A stretch of DNA of 64,000 bases from CAZOWM01 sp964583615 (GCA_964583615.1 CAZOWM010000004.1:39536-103535), one strand, 5' to 3'. Shown: positions 1-9,129, counted from the stretch's first letter. Numbers and translations are program-made. The notes: a model not told the origin generated them from the sequence alone.

Positions 1-2
1 TG

Positions 3-1265
3 TTCGGATTTCGCCGTTCCTCATCAGGCTGGGGAGACGAGCAGAGAAAAATCGTTGAGCAAAAGGTTATCCAGATACTGAAGGAGGTCCTTCCACTCGA
101 AAGAGATGAAAAAGCAGACCTCCTCAGCACACGGCTGTCAGCGCTGCTCCCCCAGTCGATCAGCCTCGAAGTGTACGACAGGGACAAAACCGTTCTCTAT
201 CTTCATTCCACGCAGCGCGGTATGGGCCGCAGGCGCATGTCTGACAGCCGTATGATGACGGGCGATATCCACACGCTTCCCCTCGAACTAGTGAGAGTGC
301 GGGGCACGCTCTACGGCTACTACAGGATCGGCTCTGCAGGGTTTGGATCCGATATCGCAAACCTGAGGTTTCTCCGGTCAATGCGAGAAACCGTGTGGTT
401 CGGGGTTGCAGGAGCTTTTGCACTCTCACTCGTTCTTGCACTCGTTCTCTCGCGAAGGCTTTCGGGCTCTGCTCAGGAGGTCGCACACGCCATACACAGA
501 ATGGCGCATGGAGATCTTTCGGTGAGAATCTCCGAGAAGGGGGTTCGGGAAATCGCCCTCATCGCACGCTCCGCAAACAAGCTCGGGAAAAAGCTCGAGA
601 GTGAGGAGGGTCTCCGTCAACAGTGGGCGGCAGATATTGCGCACGACCTCAGAACTCCGCTTTCCGCGCTCAAATCCCAGCTTGAAGGGATGCACGACGG
701 AGTGCTTGAAAAAACCCCTGCACGCATCCGCCGCACACTACAGGAGCTTTCGCGAGTCGAAGCGCTCGTGAGCGACCTCGGAGAGCTCACCCGTCTGGAG
801 TCCCCTGAAATGCGGATATCACTAAAAGAAGTGAAAACCGCCGAATTCTTCAAGGAACTCAAAAATCGTTTTTCCCACCAGATAGAAAAAAAGTCCATTA
901 CTGCGCACTGGGATGCCACAACGAAGGCTTTTTACGGAGACGAACAGCTTCTCCTCAGGGCAATATCGAATTTAATTTCGAACGCACTCAGGCACACTCC
1001 AGAATACGGGAGCATTCGCGTTGGTATCGCACAAACCGATTCCGCACGTACCTTTTTCGTATTCAATTCTGGAGATCCGATTCCGGCAGATGAGCTCCCC
1101 AAGGTGTTCGACCGTCTCTTTCGCGGGGAGTACGCACGAACTTCCCCCGGGACCGGGCTCGGGCTCACAATCGCAAAAAAAATCGCCCAGCTTCACGGCG
1201 GAACCGTGACCATCGAGAGCAGCGAGACCGAGGGCACCACGGTTCGCATGACGATTCCTGCCTGA
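3..1265 (+). CDS. Sensor histidine kinase, 5' truncated by window edge
   Basis: The frame is open from the first bases, so the gene starts upstream; about 420 C-terminal residues are visible. In order there is the end of an extracytoplasmic sensor region, one hydrophobic helix (about 375-455), a HAMP linker, a dimerisation/phosphoacceptor domain with the H-box DIAHDLRTPL (near 640), an N-box NLISNALRHT (near 970) and an ATPase domain with FDRLF and TGLGLTIAKKIAQLHGG. The G1 box reads NSGDPIP instead of DxGxG, a variant common in BaeS/heavy-metal-type kinases. It should autophosphorylate on the H-box His and pass phosphate to a response regulator, presumably encoded just outside the window. 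An ATG at 171 exists, but the reading continues in the same domain upstream, so it is not taken as the start. The signal sensed cannot be read from this part. Confidence 0.93.
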   Translation, partial: FGFRRSSSGWGDEQRKIVEQKVIQILKEVLPLERDEKADLLSTRLSALLPQSISLEVYDRDKTVLYLHSTQRGMGRRRMSDSRMMTGDIHTLPLELVRVRGTLYGYYRIGSAGFGSDIANLRFLRSMRETVWFGVAGAFALSLVLALVLSRRLSGSAQEVAHAIHRMAHGDLSVRISEKGVREIALIARSANKLGKKLESEEGLRQQWAADIAHDLRTPLSALKSQLEGMHDGVLEKTPARIRRTLQELSRVEALVSDLGELTRLESPEMRISLKEVKTAEFFKELKNRFSHQIEKKSITAHWDATTKAFYGDEQLLLRAISNLISNALRHTPEYGSIRVGIAQTDSARTFFVFNSGDPIPADELPKVFDRLFRGEYARTSPGTGLGLTIAKKIAQLHGGTVTIESSETEGTTVRMTIPA

Positions 1266-1355
1266 ATTCTTCACACGATCTCCATACAATGTCCATCAGA
1301 ACCACGTGAACCACGCCTATACTGTTGGTAAACATTAAAAAATGGAGGTAACAAA

Positions 1356-1880
1356 ATGTTGAAGAAAACACTAATCATTCTTGTCGCACTGTCGGTTGTG
1401 GCGACGCTCGTGTATGCTGATCTGCAGCAGGGAAGAGACATTGTGCAAACCGGGGAGATCATCAGCCTCGATGGAACGCTCGTGTCCAATCAGTCCGAAT
1501 GGTACGTTGACACGGAAGAGGGACGCTATCAGCTTCATCTCGGAAACAAAGACCAGCTTTTGTCCACGGGTGCAGATCTCACCGAAGACGCTTCAGTTAC
1601 AGTAGAAGGCTGGGTTACCGGCAAAAACATCGCGGTGTATCGCATAACCATGGGGGAAGTAACCTATGCGTTCCGCTCTGAAGACGGGCGCCCGCTCTGG
1701 AGCGGCAAAGGTGATCGCATGGCGTGGAACCGAAACAGAATGCGCGACAGTGGTGAATTCGATTTCGACAATTGTCCACGAAATCGAAGAGATTTCGTCG
1801 GCTTTGAAAAAAACAGATCTCCGCGAAACAACGCAGATCCGCAGTACAAGCTGCAAAGGAATTTCCAGGAGGAGCTGTAA
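1356..1880 (+). CDS. Small secreted protein of unknown function, possibly OB-fold-like
   Basis: A 174-residue protein with a clear N-terminal signal peptide (Lys-Lys, then a hydrophobic core ending near Ala-21). The region 30-115 is rich in alternating beta-type strands (TGEIISLDG, VEGWVTGKN, YAFRSEDGRPLW) and looks like a small periplasmic beta-barrel of the OB-fold kind; this is a shape argument, not a family match. The last 50 residues are rich in Asn, Arg and Asp and probably disordered. The start has a good ribosome site (GGAGGT, 7 bases upstream). It follows the sensor kinase by 90 bases on the same strand and may be a periplasmic partner of that system, as is common for genes beside BaeS-like kinases. 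An intrinsic terminator follows immediately. Confidence 0.7.
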   Translation: MLKKTLIILVALSVVATLVYADLQQGRDIVQTGEIISLDGTLVSNQSEWYVDTEEGRYQLHLGNKDQLLSTGADLTEDASVTVEGWVTGKNIAVYRITMGEVTYAFRSEDGRPLWSGKGDRMAWNRNRMRDSGEFDFDNCPRNRRDFVGFEKNRSPRNNADPQYKLQRNFQEEL

Positions 1881-1896
1881 CCTTTTTCGCACTGTA

Positions 1897-1935
1897 AAAG
1901 GTGCCGGAAGATTCGGTTTTCCGGCACCTTTTTCT
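1897..1935 (+). terminator. Strong intrinsic terminator, probably bidirectional
   Basis: A 13-bp perfect stem (arms 1897-1909 and 1919-1931, core GGTGCCGGAA / TTCCGGCACC) with a 9-base loop is followed by a T-rich run on the plus strand. It ends the transcript of the small secreted protein. On the minus strand the same stem is followed by TTTT and lies about 80 bases past the nagB stop, so it can also end the nag operon. Confidence 0.85.
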
Positions 1936-2010
1936 TTTCACTCTTTATTTTCCTTTTTTCGATACCGTCCCGTGCAGACCGAAAACACCGTTCCCGAGAC
2001 TCACCTCATG

Positions 2011-2790
2011 TTAATTCAGGTCGGTGACGATCCGATCATAATGCACGTCGAGGTTCGAACCTGCCTCCTCATCAACGATCAAAATCGCCTTTCTGTGCAT
2101 CTGCACCATGCTCGCGGGCACCTGAGCGGTGATCGGTCCTTCAACGGTCATCTTGATTGCCCGGGCCTTTTCCTTTCCTCTCGCGATCAGTAGAACGAGC
2201 CGTGCGTTCATGATCGTTCCGATTCCCATGGTGATTGCGTATCTGGGAACCTTTTTGATGTCGTTCTCGAAAAATCGTGAGTTGGCCGCCCGTGTATTCT
2301 CCGCCAGTGTCTTTATCCGTGTGAGTGCGCCTAGCGACGACCCCGGTTCGTTGAACCCGACATGGCCGTTTACACCGATTCCTAAAAGCTGGAGGTCGAT
2401 TCCTCCTGCCTCTCTGATCCTGTCCTCATACCAGTCACAGTATTTGTGGATTCTGGGGAGGTCGTTCACATCCACCATTCCTGACGGGATGTGGACGAAC
2501 CGCTCGTTCACGTTTATGTGGTTGAAGAAATTTTCATACATGAAGTAGTGATAGCTCTGCGGGTGTGAGGGCGGAAGCCCGAGATACTCGTCAAGATTGA
2601 ACGTGGTAACTTTCGAGAAATCGAGCCCTTCCTCCTTGTGCATGCGTATGAGCTCCCGATAGACCCCAAGAGGGGTGCTTCCTGTTGCAAGGCCTAGCGT
2701 GGCTGTAGGCCTCTCCCGCATAATCTCGGAAATAACCCGGGCTGCCTCCTTACTCATCTGCTCATAATTCTTTTTTATCACTACAAGCAT
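2011..2790 (-). CDS. nagB: Glucosamine-6-phosphate deaminase
   Basis: NagB converts glucosamine-6-phosphate to fructose-6-phosphate and ammonia, the last committed step of amino-sugar use. The family motifs are all present: GLATGSTPLG near the N-terminus, FNLDEYLGL, and GIGVNGHVGFNEPGSS holding the catalytic His and Glu. The length (259 residues) is normal. Two ATGs compete. The one at 2796 has its GAGGAG only 2 bases away, whereas the ATG at 2790 has 8-base spacing, so 2790 is chosen. The start lies inside the 3' end of the upstream isopropylmalate-synthase-like gene (about 29-base overlap), indicating translational coupling as last gene of the nagA operon. Confidence 0.95.
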   Translation of the reverse strand: MLVVIKKNYEQMSKEAARVISEIMRERPTATLGLATGSTPLGVYRELIRMHKEEGLDFSKVTTFNLDEYLGLPPSHPQSYHYFMYENFFNHINVNERFVHIPSGMVDVNDLPRIHKYCDWYEDRIREAGGIDLQLLGIGVNGHVGFNEPGSSLGALTRIKTLAENTRAANSRFFENDIKKVPRYAITMGIGTIMNARLVLLIARGKEKARAIKMTVEGPITAQVPASMVQMHRKAILIVDEEAGSNLDVHYDRIVTDLN

Positions 2791-4189
2791 TCTCATCTCT
2801 CCTCGTTTCCTTTTTTGTACGACTTTTATACAACTCCGGAAAATGAATCTTTACCTGCTGTTCGAGTTCCTCCTCAGATATCGCCGTGAGCCTTCCCTCC
2901 TTTTCATACTGGTCCATGACCCAGCGCTGGATTTTTGCAACCCTTGTGAGGGTAAGTCGCTTCGATCCCTTCAGCCCGAGGAAATTGTTCACCCAGAGCG
3001 CGATACCGTCAGTACCTGATTTGTCTGTGATCGCCACTTTCGGAGGGCGGCCGAGAAGCGTCCCGGTGTCGAATATGTTGTAGATCTCCTCGTGTTTTCT
3101 CAGTCCCTTCGCGTGGATCCCTGCACGAGTGGTGTTGAAATCCCTGCCTGCAAAAGGGTAATTCGAAGGAATCTCGACGCCGACCTCATTCTGAAAATAG
3201 CGTGCGAGATCCCGTATTACCCGTAAGTCCATCCCGTTGAGAGATCCCTTGAGGCCAGCGTATTCGATGAGCGCTCCCTCCAGCGGAGGGTTCCCTGTGC
3301 GCTCCCCGAACCCGAATATAGTCGTATTGAGCGCATCCGCTCCGTAAATCCACGCCGTTGCTCCGTTTATGTGAACCTTGTGAAAATCGTTGTGCCCGTG
3401 CCACTCGAGACGGCGGGAGGGAATGCCGCACTCCTCGCGCACGCGCCATATGAGCTTTGGAATCGAGCGCGGTTCCGCAACATTTGGAAAGGAAAGCCCG
3501 AATCCCATTGTGTCGCAGAGACGAATCTTCACCTTTTGCTGCACGGGCAGCTGTTCTGACAGCCGCTCGAGCCGCTGCACAAAGGGCAGGACAAACCCCT
3601 TGATGTCCGCCCTTGTGACATCCTCAAGATGACAACGCGGACGGACCCCGCAGTCGAGCGCTGCCTCCACCACTCTGAGATAGTCTGCCAACGCTTCCCC
3701 TCGAGTCTGTTTTTGCTTGAGAAAGATATGGTAGTCCGAGCAGGAGGTAAGAATTCCTGTTTCTTTCAGGCCGGTTTCCTTCACGAGCCGTAAATCACCG
3801 ATGCTCGCACGTATCCACCCCGTGATCTGGGGATAGGAAAGCCCCATAGCCATGCACTCTTCCATTGCCCGGCGGTCCTTTTTCGAGTAGAGAAAAAATT
3901 CCGTCTGTCTCACCACGCCGTTTTTCCCGCCGAGCTCGGAAAACATACGAAATATTCGCTTTATCTGCTCCACAGTATAGGGAGGCCTCGCCTGCTGTCC
4001 GTCCCTGAAGGTCGTGTCGGTGACGTGAATATCTCTGGTCAGCATATCTTCAGGATCAAAGACGACCTCTGTTCCTTCAATGGTCTCCTTTATCGGCGCT
4101 TCAAAGCGAATAGCAGGCGGCCTGCTGTAGGGAAAGATTGCTTTCATGAAGTGCGGGTTTGATATATCCTGAAGGTCGTACTCGGCCAA
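2762..4189 (-). CDS. 2-isopropylmalate/homocitrate synthase-like DRE-TIM enzyme
   Basis: A 475-residue protein of the HMG-CoA lyase-like (DRE-TIM metallolyase) superfamily. The N-terminal third has DTTFRDGQQ, the middle has the metal-binding HGHNDFH, and GFGERTGNPPLE is the usual synthase signature. These mark Claisen-condensing acyl-CoA enzymes such as LeuA, homocitrate synthase and citramalate synthase. I do not see the long C-terminal leucine-binding regulatory domain of classical LeuA. The start is TTG at 4189 with AAGGAG 5 bases upstream; the next in-frame ATG is 14 codons later with no good site. It sits between DUF4954 and nagB in an amino-sugar operon, with no leuB/C/D nearby, so a leucine role is doubtful and the substrate is unknown. 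Confidence 0.85.
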   Translation of the reverse strand: MAEYDLQDISNPHFMKAIFPYSRPPAIRFEAPIKETIEGTEVVFDPEDMLTRDIHVTDTTFRDGQQARPPYTVEQIKRIFRMFSELGGKNGVVRQTEFFLYSKKDRRAMEECMAMGLSYPQITGWIRASIGDLRLVKETGLKETGILTSCSDYHIFLKQKQTRGEALADYLRVVEAALDCGVRPRCHLEDVTRADIKGFVLPFVQRLERLSEQLPVQQKVKIRLCDTMGFGLSFPNVAEPRSIPKLIWRVREECGIPSRRLEWHGHNDFHKVHINGATAWIYGADALNTTIFGFGERTGNPPLEGALIEYAGLKGSLNGMDLRVIRDLARYFQNEVGVEIPSNYPFAGRDFNTTRAGIHAKGLRKHEEIYNIFDTGTLLGRPPKVAITDKSGTDGIALWVNNFLGLKGSKRLTLTRVAKIQRWVMDQYEKEGRLTAISEEELEQQVKIHFPELYKSRTKKETRRDENACSDKKEL

Positions 4190-4221
4190 TTGTTCTCCTT
4201 CCTCTTTTTTTTCAGGCTTTT

Positions 4222-6237
4222 CTAGTTTCCGACACGCGCGATTTGTTCTTTGAGCCTCTGCGCCCGTCTTTGGATGATATCCTGCTCGCCGAGTATCTTT
4301 TTCACCACGGGGTTCTCTTCAAATGTTCCGCGGACCGCGGTGAAATCGTCTTTTCTTTTTTCTTCACCGTGGTCTACCGCGTACCCGATCATCGAACGGG
4401 GCGCAAACTCACTCCGTGTATTTTCTACCACGATATTGTTGAGTGTTTTCGCTAAATTCTCCCAACGCTCCACCATTGTCAGGGCGTCCTCAGGGCGTTG
4501 CCCGCGCGGGTGAACCCCGAACTCCTCTTCATACACAGAACACACATATGTGAGCTCATCTTCTCTGTAAGAGGCGAACACCTTCTGCAGCCGTTGAGCA
4601 AGACCCTGAATGCGGTCGATCCGGTCTTCACGGACATCCTCAATAACAGCCTCAATTCTCTCCAGGGGCGCAATCAGACCGCCGACATCAACCCACTCAG
4701 AGGGCCGGTTCAGTGATTTTTTCCCGTAACGCGCGAAACGGGTGGTGAGAGCGGACCAGGAAGACCCGCGTGCGAGCTCGTCCTCCAGGACCGACACAAG
4801 CTTTCCGAAAACATACGCTTCGATGGACATTGTGTAGTACCTCTCACCCTTCCGAAGCCACAGCCGTTTTATCCTCACTCCTTCGTGAATCACTACTTCC
4901 TGCTCCCGCGAGCTGCGGTCCGAAAGCTCCCGAAGGATCTGCCTTCCCTGCCGCAGTTTCTCTATCGTGTAAGGGGAAAACACGTCGAATACGACCAGAT
5001 CCCTGGGAACGGGCGTTTTTCTTCTGTCGCGGATTTGCCATTTCCCGTCATCCCGGATCGTTCCCGTGGAGAAGAGGTTGATCCCCGGCATGAGATAGGA
5101 TGTTCCGTTCTCTTCCACAAGGTAGGAAAACACAAAAGCAGGGATGTTGATGTTTGCCATATGCTTTCCGATGACCACGGTGAACGCCCCGATATGGCAC
5201 TCCTGCATGAGGTAGGCATACGACCCAGTCTTGCATCCGCGTTCAAGAATTCCCTGGTGCACAGGACCGAGCTTGTACATGTGATTGCTCTGGTTGGTAC
5301 CGCTCCCGGCGTTAAAAAACGAGCAGAGGTTTGCGATGAGCAGAGTCGACTTGTGATGGGTAACTGTGTAGGGGCCAGCGAATACGGAACAGACTTCCGA
5401 TTGAAACGCCTCGCTGTTGGCAAAGAAAAGAGAGTGCTCGGCTGTGAGCTGTTTTCCGGCCTGTACGCCCTGGCCCACATAGCTGTTTTTCACATACGCA
5501 CCGCCTGCAACCTCGGCACCCTCCGCAACCATGAAATTCTTCATGATCACTCCGGCCCCGATTTTTGTGGGATATTCCTCACCGCTCAAAACAGTCCCGT
5601 TTTCGAGCTCGAGTACACCCTGCAGCCGGGCGTGCTGTCCGATGCGGACATTCCGGAGTATGCCGCAGAACCTGATCCGCGCTCCTTTTGCGATCACTCC
5701 CCCTTGCCGGCAGACAGCCTGCACCGAGTCGTGAATGAGTGCGTTCAGCCTCTTCTGAAACTCTGTGTCGTGTTTGTACACGCTCTGAAAATAGGCAAGC
5801 TGTGCTGAGAGCTCCGGATAAAGGGTAACCTCGCGCCCGCCCGCCTCGTTGAGCACCCGCACCTGCACACCGTTCCCGAACTCCGCATGCTCTTCGCATA
5901 CAAGCTGCGAAACGTCCTCGATCACAACGTTGTCCTCGATTGTGTAATTTGTGATTGGAACACGAACGTGACAGATGAGAACGTTTTTCCCGATCATGCA
6001 GCCGGAGAACGCAGCGTGGTGAAGGCCGCATGGCCTCTCGATGCCGTCGATTTTCACCATACCGGTGTTTTCTCCGAGCATTACCTCACCGAAGAAGGAA
6101 ACGTCAGTGATGCGCGAGACATCAAAGCCGGTTGAGACCTTGACGAGCTCCCATTTTTGCGCCCGGCATCCCCCTGCGTGAAGCACTTCAATTTCACTGT
6201 CCGTAAGATTTCGATAGCGTACCATCGACCGTCTCAT
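4222..6237 (-). CDS. DUF4954 family protein (left-handed beta-helix)
   Basis: A 671-residue protein matching in length and style the DUF4954 family known from Treponema-type spirochaetes and Bacteroidetes. Long stretches show the hexapeptide pattern of left-handed beta-helix sugar acyl- and nucleotidyl-transferases (for example ENVVIEDV, IGAGVIMKNFMVAEGAEVAGGAYVKN, GSYAYLMQECHIGAF); the last 200 residues are helical and charged. The biochemical activity of the family is not established. Its start overlaps the nagA stop by 4 bases (ATGA), so the two are translationally coupled, which ties it to GlcNAc-6-phosphate metabolism. An internal ATG at 6225 is possible but the ATGA overlap favours 6237. 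Confidence 0.88.
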   Translation of the reverse strand: MRRSMVRYRNLTDSEIEVLHAGGCRAQKWELVKVSTGFDVSRITDVSFFGEVMLGENTGMVKIDGIERPCGLHHAAFSGCMIGKNVLICHVRVPITNYTIEDNVVIEDVSQLVCEEHAEFGNGVQVRVLNEAGGREVTLYPELSAQLAYFQSVYKHDTEFQKRLNALIHDSVQAVCRQGGVIAKGARIRFCGILRNVRIGQHARLQGVLELENGTVLSGEEYPTKIGAGVIMKNFMVAEGAEVAGGAYVKNSYVGQGVQAGKQLTAEHSLFFANSEAFQSEVCSVFAGPYTVTHHKSTLLIANLCSFFNAGSGTNQSNHMYKLGPVHQGILERGCKTGSYAYLMQECHIGAFTVVIGKHMANINIPAFVFSYLVEENGTSYLMPGINLFSTGTIRDDGKWQIRDRRKTPVPRDLVVFDVFSPYTIEKLRQGRQILRELSDRSSREQEVVIHEGVRIKRLWLRKGERYYTMSIEAYVFGKLVSVLEDELARGSSWSALTTRFARYGKKSLNRPSEWVDVGGLIAPLERIEAVIEDVREDRIDRIQGLAQRLQKVFASYREDELTYVCSVYEEEFGVHPRGQRPEDALTMVERWENLAKTLNNIVVENTRSEFAPRSMIGYAVDHGEEKRKDDFTAVRGTFEENPVVKKILGEQDIIQRRAQRLKEQIARVGN

Positions 6238-7397
6238 CCCTTTTGATAAACAATTTTTCCTGAAACGATTGTTGTCCAGACCGAGTAGTCATGGTCAAGT
6301 AAAACCAGGTCCGCGTCCATACCGACAGCAACGGAGCCTTTGTGCTGTTCGATGCCGAGAAGCTGTGCCGGATTACGAGAAGCGGTTTTTATCGCTGTTC
6401 CAAGGGCACAGTCGGTGTACTCCATCAACCTGAGCACAAGATGTATCATCCCCAGAGTTGTTCCGATAAGGGTACCGTCAGTGTACCGGGCAGCGCCGTT
6501 TTTCGACTCGTATTCCTTTCCATTGTACTCGTATATTCCGTCCGGCAGCCCCATGGCCTTCATTCCGTCGGTGATGGTGATCACGCGATCCGTCCCCAGG
6601 ATGTCCAGTGCAAATTTCAATATTCGCGGATGCAGATGCACCCCGTCGGGAATAAGCTGTACGCTCGGGCCCCCAGTCCGGAAGATTGCGAGAAGCGGAC
6701 CCGGAACCCTGTGATGAAGGGACGGCATTGCATTGAAGAGATGTGTGACATGGGTAATCCCTGCGTCAAACCCCTTCAGCGTCTCCTCATAGGAGGCATT
6801 CGAATGGCCGAAAGACGCGATGACACCGGATCGAACAAGAGAACGGATAGAACGAAGACTCCCGCGAAGCTCTGGTGCGATGGTCATGAGTTTCAGCGTC
6901 CCTTTTGTCCGCTCTAAAATGTCATTTAAGACCTTCTCAGAAGGATCCTCGATGCATTCGGGATGAATCATTCCCCGTTTTTTCATGGAGATGAACGGCC
7001 CCTCGAGGTGGATGCCAAGAAGAACGGCTCCTCCGAGCTGCCTCCCCACGTGGGATGCAGCGGTGTCGAGGTGCTGGTTTTTGCCTTCTCTTTTGTAAAC
7101 AGTGGTGGCAAGAAAACCGGTTGCACCGAATCTGGCACATGTTTTTGAAATCGTGCATAGGGCTTTGTGTGTCCCGTCGAGCACATCAGCTCCTCCGGCC
7201 CCCTGCACGTGAATGTCAATGAAACCAGGGATCAGTATCCTTTTTTCCGCATCGAGGATGACCTCACCTCTGGTCCGCCCGGTATGTTTCCCTATTTCTG
7301 CAATCATGCCGTGCCTGCACGCAATTGAGACCGTTCCCGTGTCCTCCGGCCTGTCGAGAAGCGTACAGTGTTTTATCATCAGTGGTCTGGGATCCAT
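6234..7397 (-). CDS. nagA: N-acetylglucosamine-6-phosphate deacetylase
   Basis: NagA removes acetate from GlcNAc-6-phosphate, giving the substrate of NagB encoded 3.4 kb downstream in the same operon. The amidohydrolase features are all there: PGFIDIHVQGAGG, the metal-ligand segment GIHLEGPFI, ASFGHSNAS, THLFNAMPSLHHRVPG and the catalytic ITDGMKAMGLPDG. At 387 residues it is full length. The first ATG (7397) has AAAGG about 10 bases upstream; another ATG lies at 7379. It is the first gene of the operon, about 60 bases behind a sigma70-type promoter. I see no PTS or ABC sugar transporter gene attached, so the source of GlcNAc-6-phosphate (uptake or wall recycling) is not shown here. Confidence 0.95.
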   Translation of the reverse strand: MDPRPLMIKHCTLLDRPEDTGTVSIACRHGMIAEIGKHTGRTRGEVILDAEKRILIPGFIDIHVQGAGGADVLDGTHKALCTISKTCARFGATGFLATTVYKREGKNQHLDTAASHVGRQLGGAVLLGIHLEGPFISMKKRGMIHPECIEDPSEKVLNDILERTKGTLKLMTIAPELRGSLRSIRSLVRSGVIASFGHSNASYEETLKGFDAGITHVTHLFNAMPSLHHRVPGPLLAIFRTGGPSVQLIPDGVHLHPRILKFALDILGTDRVITITDGMKAMGLPDGIYEYNGKEYESKNGAARYTDGTLIGTTLGMIHLVLRLMEYTDCALGTAIKTASRNPAQLLGIEQHKGSVAVGMDADLVLLDHDYSVWTTIVSGKIVYQKG

Positions 7398-7463
7398 ATC
7401 ACAGAACCTTTTGAACGAATTTCCGGATCTTTACGGGAGGGACAACCGTTTCAACAAGGTTTG

Positions 7464-7492
7464 ATTCTATCACTGCTTTACGGTGAAATCAA
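7464..7492 (-). promoter_or_regulatory. Sigma70-type promoter of the nagA operon
   Basis: Read on the minus strand, TTGATT (7487-7492) is separated by exactly 17 bases from TAGAAT (7464-7469). Transcription would start near 7457 and leave a leader of about 60 bases before nagA. The spacer has short inverted ends (TCAC...GTGA), a possible but weak operator. Confidence 0.7.
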
Positions 7493-7556
7493 CAGCAAAA
7501 GGGAAAATTTCTTTTCATGCACTCTGCGTAGGTGTTACATTTCATTATCACGCACA

Positions 7557-8177
7557 ATGGATTCTCTTTATCTTCTCACAGACACGATTCCCCCGGAAAA
7601 TCGGGCCCAGATGCAGGTGTTTTTTCACACAATATTCGGAAACGACAACCCGCTTGTTGTCGAGATCGGGTCTGGAAACGGCCACTTTCTCGTCGAGTGT
7701 GCGATGAACAACCCGTTGAAGAATTACATCGGTACAGAGATCCTCCACGGCCGTACCCGAAAGTTTCATGCAAAGATAAAAACACGTTCTCTTCGCAACA
7801 TTGCAGTGTTAAGGGGTGACGCACGGCAATTTGTATGGGAGTACCTGTACGAAAGTTGTGTACATGAGTTCATCATCCTGTTTCCAGACCCGTGGCCCAA
7901 AAAACGGCATCACAAGCACCGTCTGCTGGCAGAGCCTTTCATCCGCATGATGGGAACCAGGCTCGTGGATATAGGGACTGTATCGGTTTCGACCGATCAC
8001 GAGGGCTACAGGGACTGGATCATCGATGAGTTCAGGAAGGTGAGCTGCTTCACAAATACTCACACACAGGGGTATACTCTCTACCCTCCCGATTACCCGA
8101 AAACGCTTTTCGAGCAGCGGCTCCGTGCACGGGGAAAAAACATCTACTTCATGGAGTTCAAAAAGGAGGGAACTTAG
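7557..8177 (+). CDS. trmB: tRNA (guanine-N7-)-methyltransferase
   Basis: TrmB methylates G46 in the variable loop of tRNAs using S-adenosylmethionine. The SAM site VEIGSGNGHF near residue 35 and the family-specific FPDPWPKKRHHKHRL are perfect, with the later DHEGYRDW also typical. The frame is open further upstream to 7368, but homologues start close to the SAM domain, so the ATG at 7557 is taken, giving 206 residues; its ribosome site is weak. It is divergent from nagA and its 3' end overlaps the convergent UVR-motif gene by 4 bases. Confidence 0.92.
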   Translation: MDSLYLLTDTIPPENRAQMQVFFHTIFGNDNPLVVEIGSGNGHFLVECAMNNPLKNYIGTEILHGRTRKFHAKIKTRSLRNIAVLRGDARQFVWEYLYESCVHEFIILFPDPWPKKRHHKHRLLAEPFIRMMGTRLVDIGTVSVSTDHEGYRDWIIDEFRKVSCFTNTHTQGYTLYPPDYPKTLFEQRLRARGKNIYFMEFKKEGT

Positions 8178-8956
8178 TCTTTCATTCTGTTGAGCTTGTC
8201 CCTGATTTTTGCGGCCCTTTCAAACTCTTCGTTCTCCACCGCAACCTTCAATTCTTCGACAAGCTTCTGTTTCTTTGACGGTGTGTATCTCTTTACGATT
8301 TCTTCAGCCCAGTTTTGCAGAAACGTAATTTCTGTGCCGGAAAACGGCTTGCCAGGTTCTCCCTTTTCATATACGTGCTCAATCCTGTTGATCCCCCGTT
8401 GAATCTCGCTTACCGCACGGGATGAGTCCTTAGCCTGCAGGGCGCTTAATACTTTTGCCCGTGTATTCATCATCATCACATAGGGCCTGTACTGCTCGAA
8501 CTCCTCTATGTACTGTTTGTCTTTTGCATAGATTTTCACGAAGTCAAAAAGCCTGAGATTTCGTGCAGTATCCCTCTCTGCCCGCTTGTAGTCTCCGAGC
8601 TGAAAGAAACAGAGATACCGGTAATAATACTGTATCCCTTCCTGCTGGAGTGCGGAGCAGTCGTCCTTGTCAATCGTAAAGCCTGAGGCAGTACCGTATT
8701 TTCTCTTCATCCTCTGAATGATGCTTTCGAAGTATTCGAGGAGAGATTCTTTTCCGTGTGGTCTCCTGCCGTCTGGTCTCCCTTCTTCCTCCATCTGAAG
8801 GATTCCCAGGTCGAGCCGCATCTGAATCTTCATCCTGCGGTCAATGCCACGAACCCGTCTTACCATCATCTCCTTTCTGAAATCATACTCCCATGATTTC
8901 ATAATATGGGAGATATCGTTCCACTCCCTGGCAATCTTTTTCTTTCTCCAGAACAT
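8174..8956 (-). CDS. UVR (UvrB/UvrC interaction) motif protein of unknown function
   Basis: A 260-residue soluble, strongly helical protein. The last 30 residues (EELKVAVENEEFERAAKIRDKLNRMK) form a UVR motif, the helical hairpin by which UvrB and UvrC bind each other and which also occurs in ClpC/McsA-type proteins. The N-terminal part is basic with Lys/Arg-rich helices; the middle looks TPR-like (YYYRYLCFFQLGDYKRAERD). No catalytic motif is visible. Similar proteins occur in Treponema-type spirochaetes. The gene stands alone on the minus strand with a 170-base gap to the next minus gene. Confidence 0.75.
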   Translation of the reverse strand: MFWRKKKIAREWNDISHIMKSWEYDFRKEMMVRRVRGIDRRMKIQMRLDLGILQMEEEGRPDGRRPHGKESLLEYFESIIQRMKRKYGTASGFTIDKDDCSALQQEGIQYYYRYLCFFQLGDYKRAERDTARNLRLFDFVKIYAKDKQYIEEFEQYRPYVMMMNTRAKVLSALQAKDSSRAVSEIQRGINRIEHVYEKGEPGKPFSGTEITFLQNWAEEIVKRYTPSKKQKLVEELKVAVENEEFERAAKIRDKLNRMKD

Positions 8957-9129
8957 GATGTGTTATCCAGAAAATGAAATCATCTGATACATTTGAGATA
9001 TCGGGATGTAAAGACCACAAATTCATTACCACACCACAAAACCAATTATAACACACTTCATGAAAAAAGGAAATATTCATTTTCCCGTACGGTCTGCAGG
9101 TACGGAGAGGAAACCAGGCATATGCAGAA

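Noticed and set aside
1356..1880. Frameshift in the Asn/Arg-rich tail of the small secreted protein
   Set aside because: The tail is unusual, but the stop is followed at once by a terminator and no other frame continues a recognisable domain.
2762..4189. leuA (2-isopropylmalate synthase of leucine synthesis)
   Set aside because: The fold and synthase motifs fit, but the gene sits in an amino-sugar operon, lacks the leucine-binding regulatory domain as far as I can see, and no leuBCD is near. I kept a generic call.
4885..5808. A 307-codon plus-strand frame opposite DUF4954
   Set aside because: It is antisense to a well supported gene, and its protein has no recognised motif and a composition typical of mirrored coding sequence.
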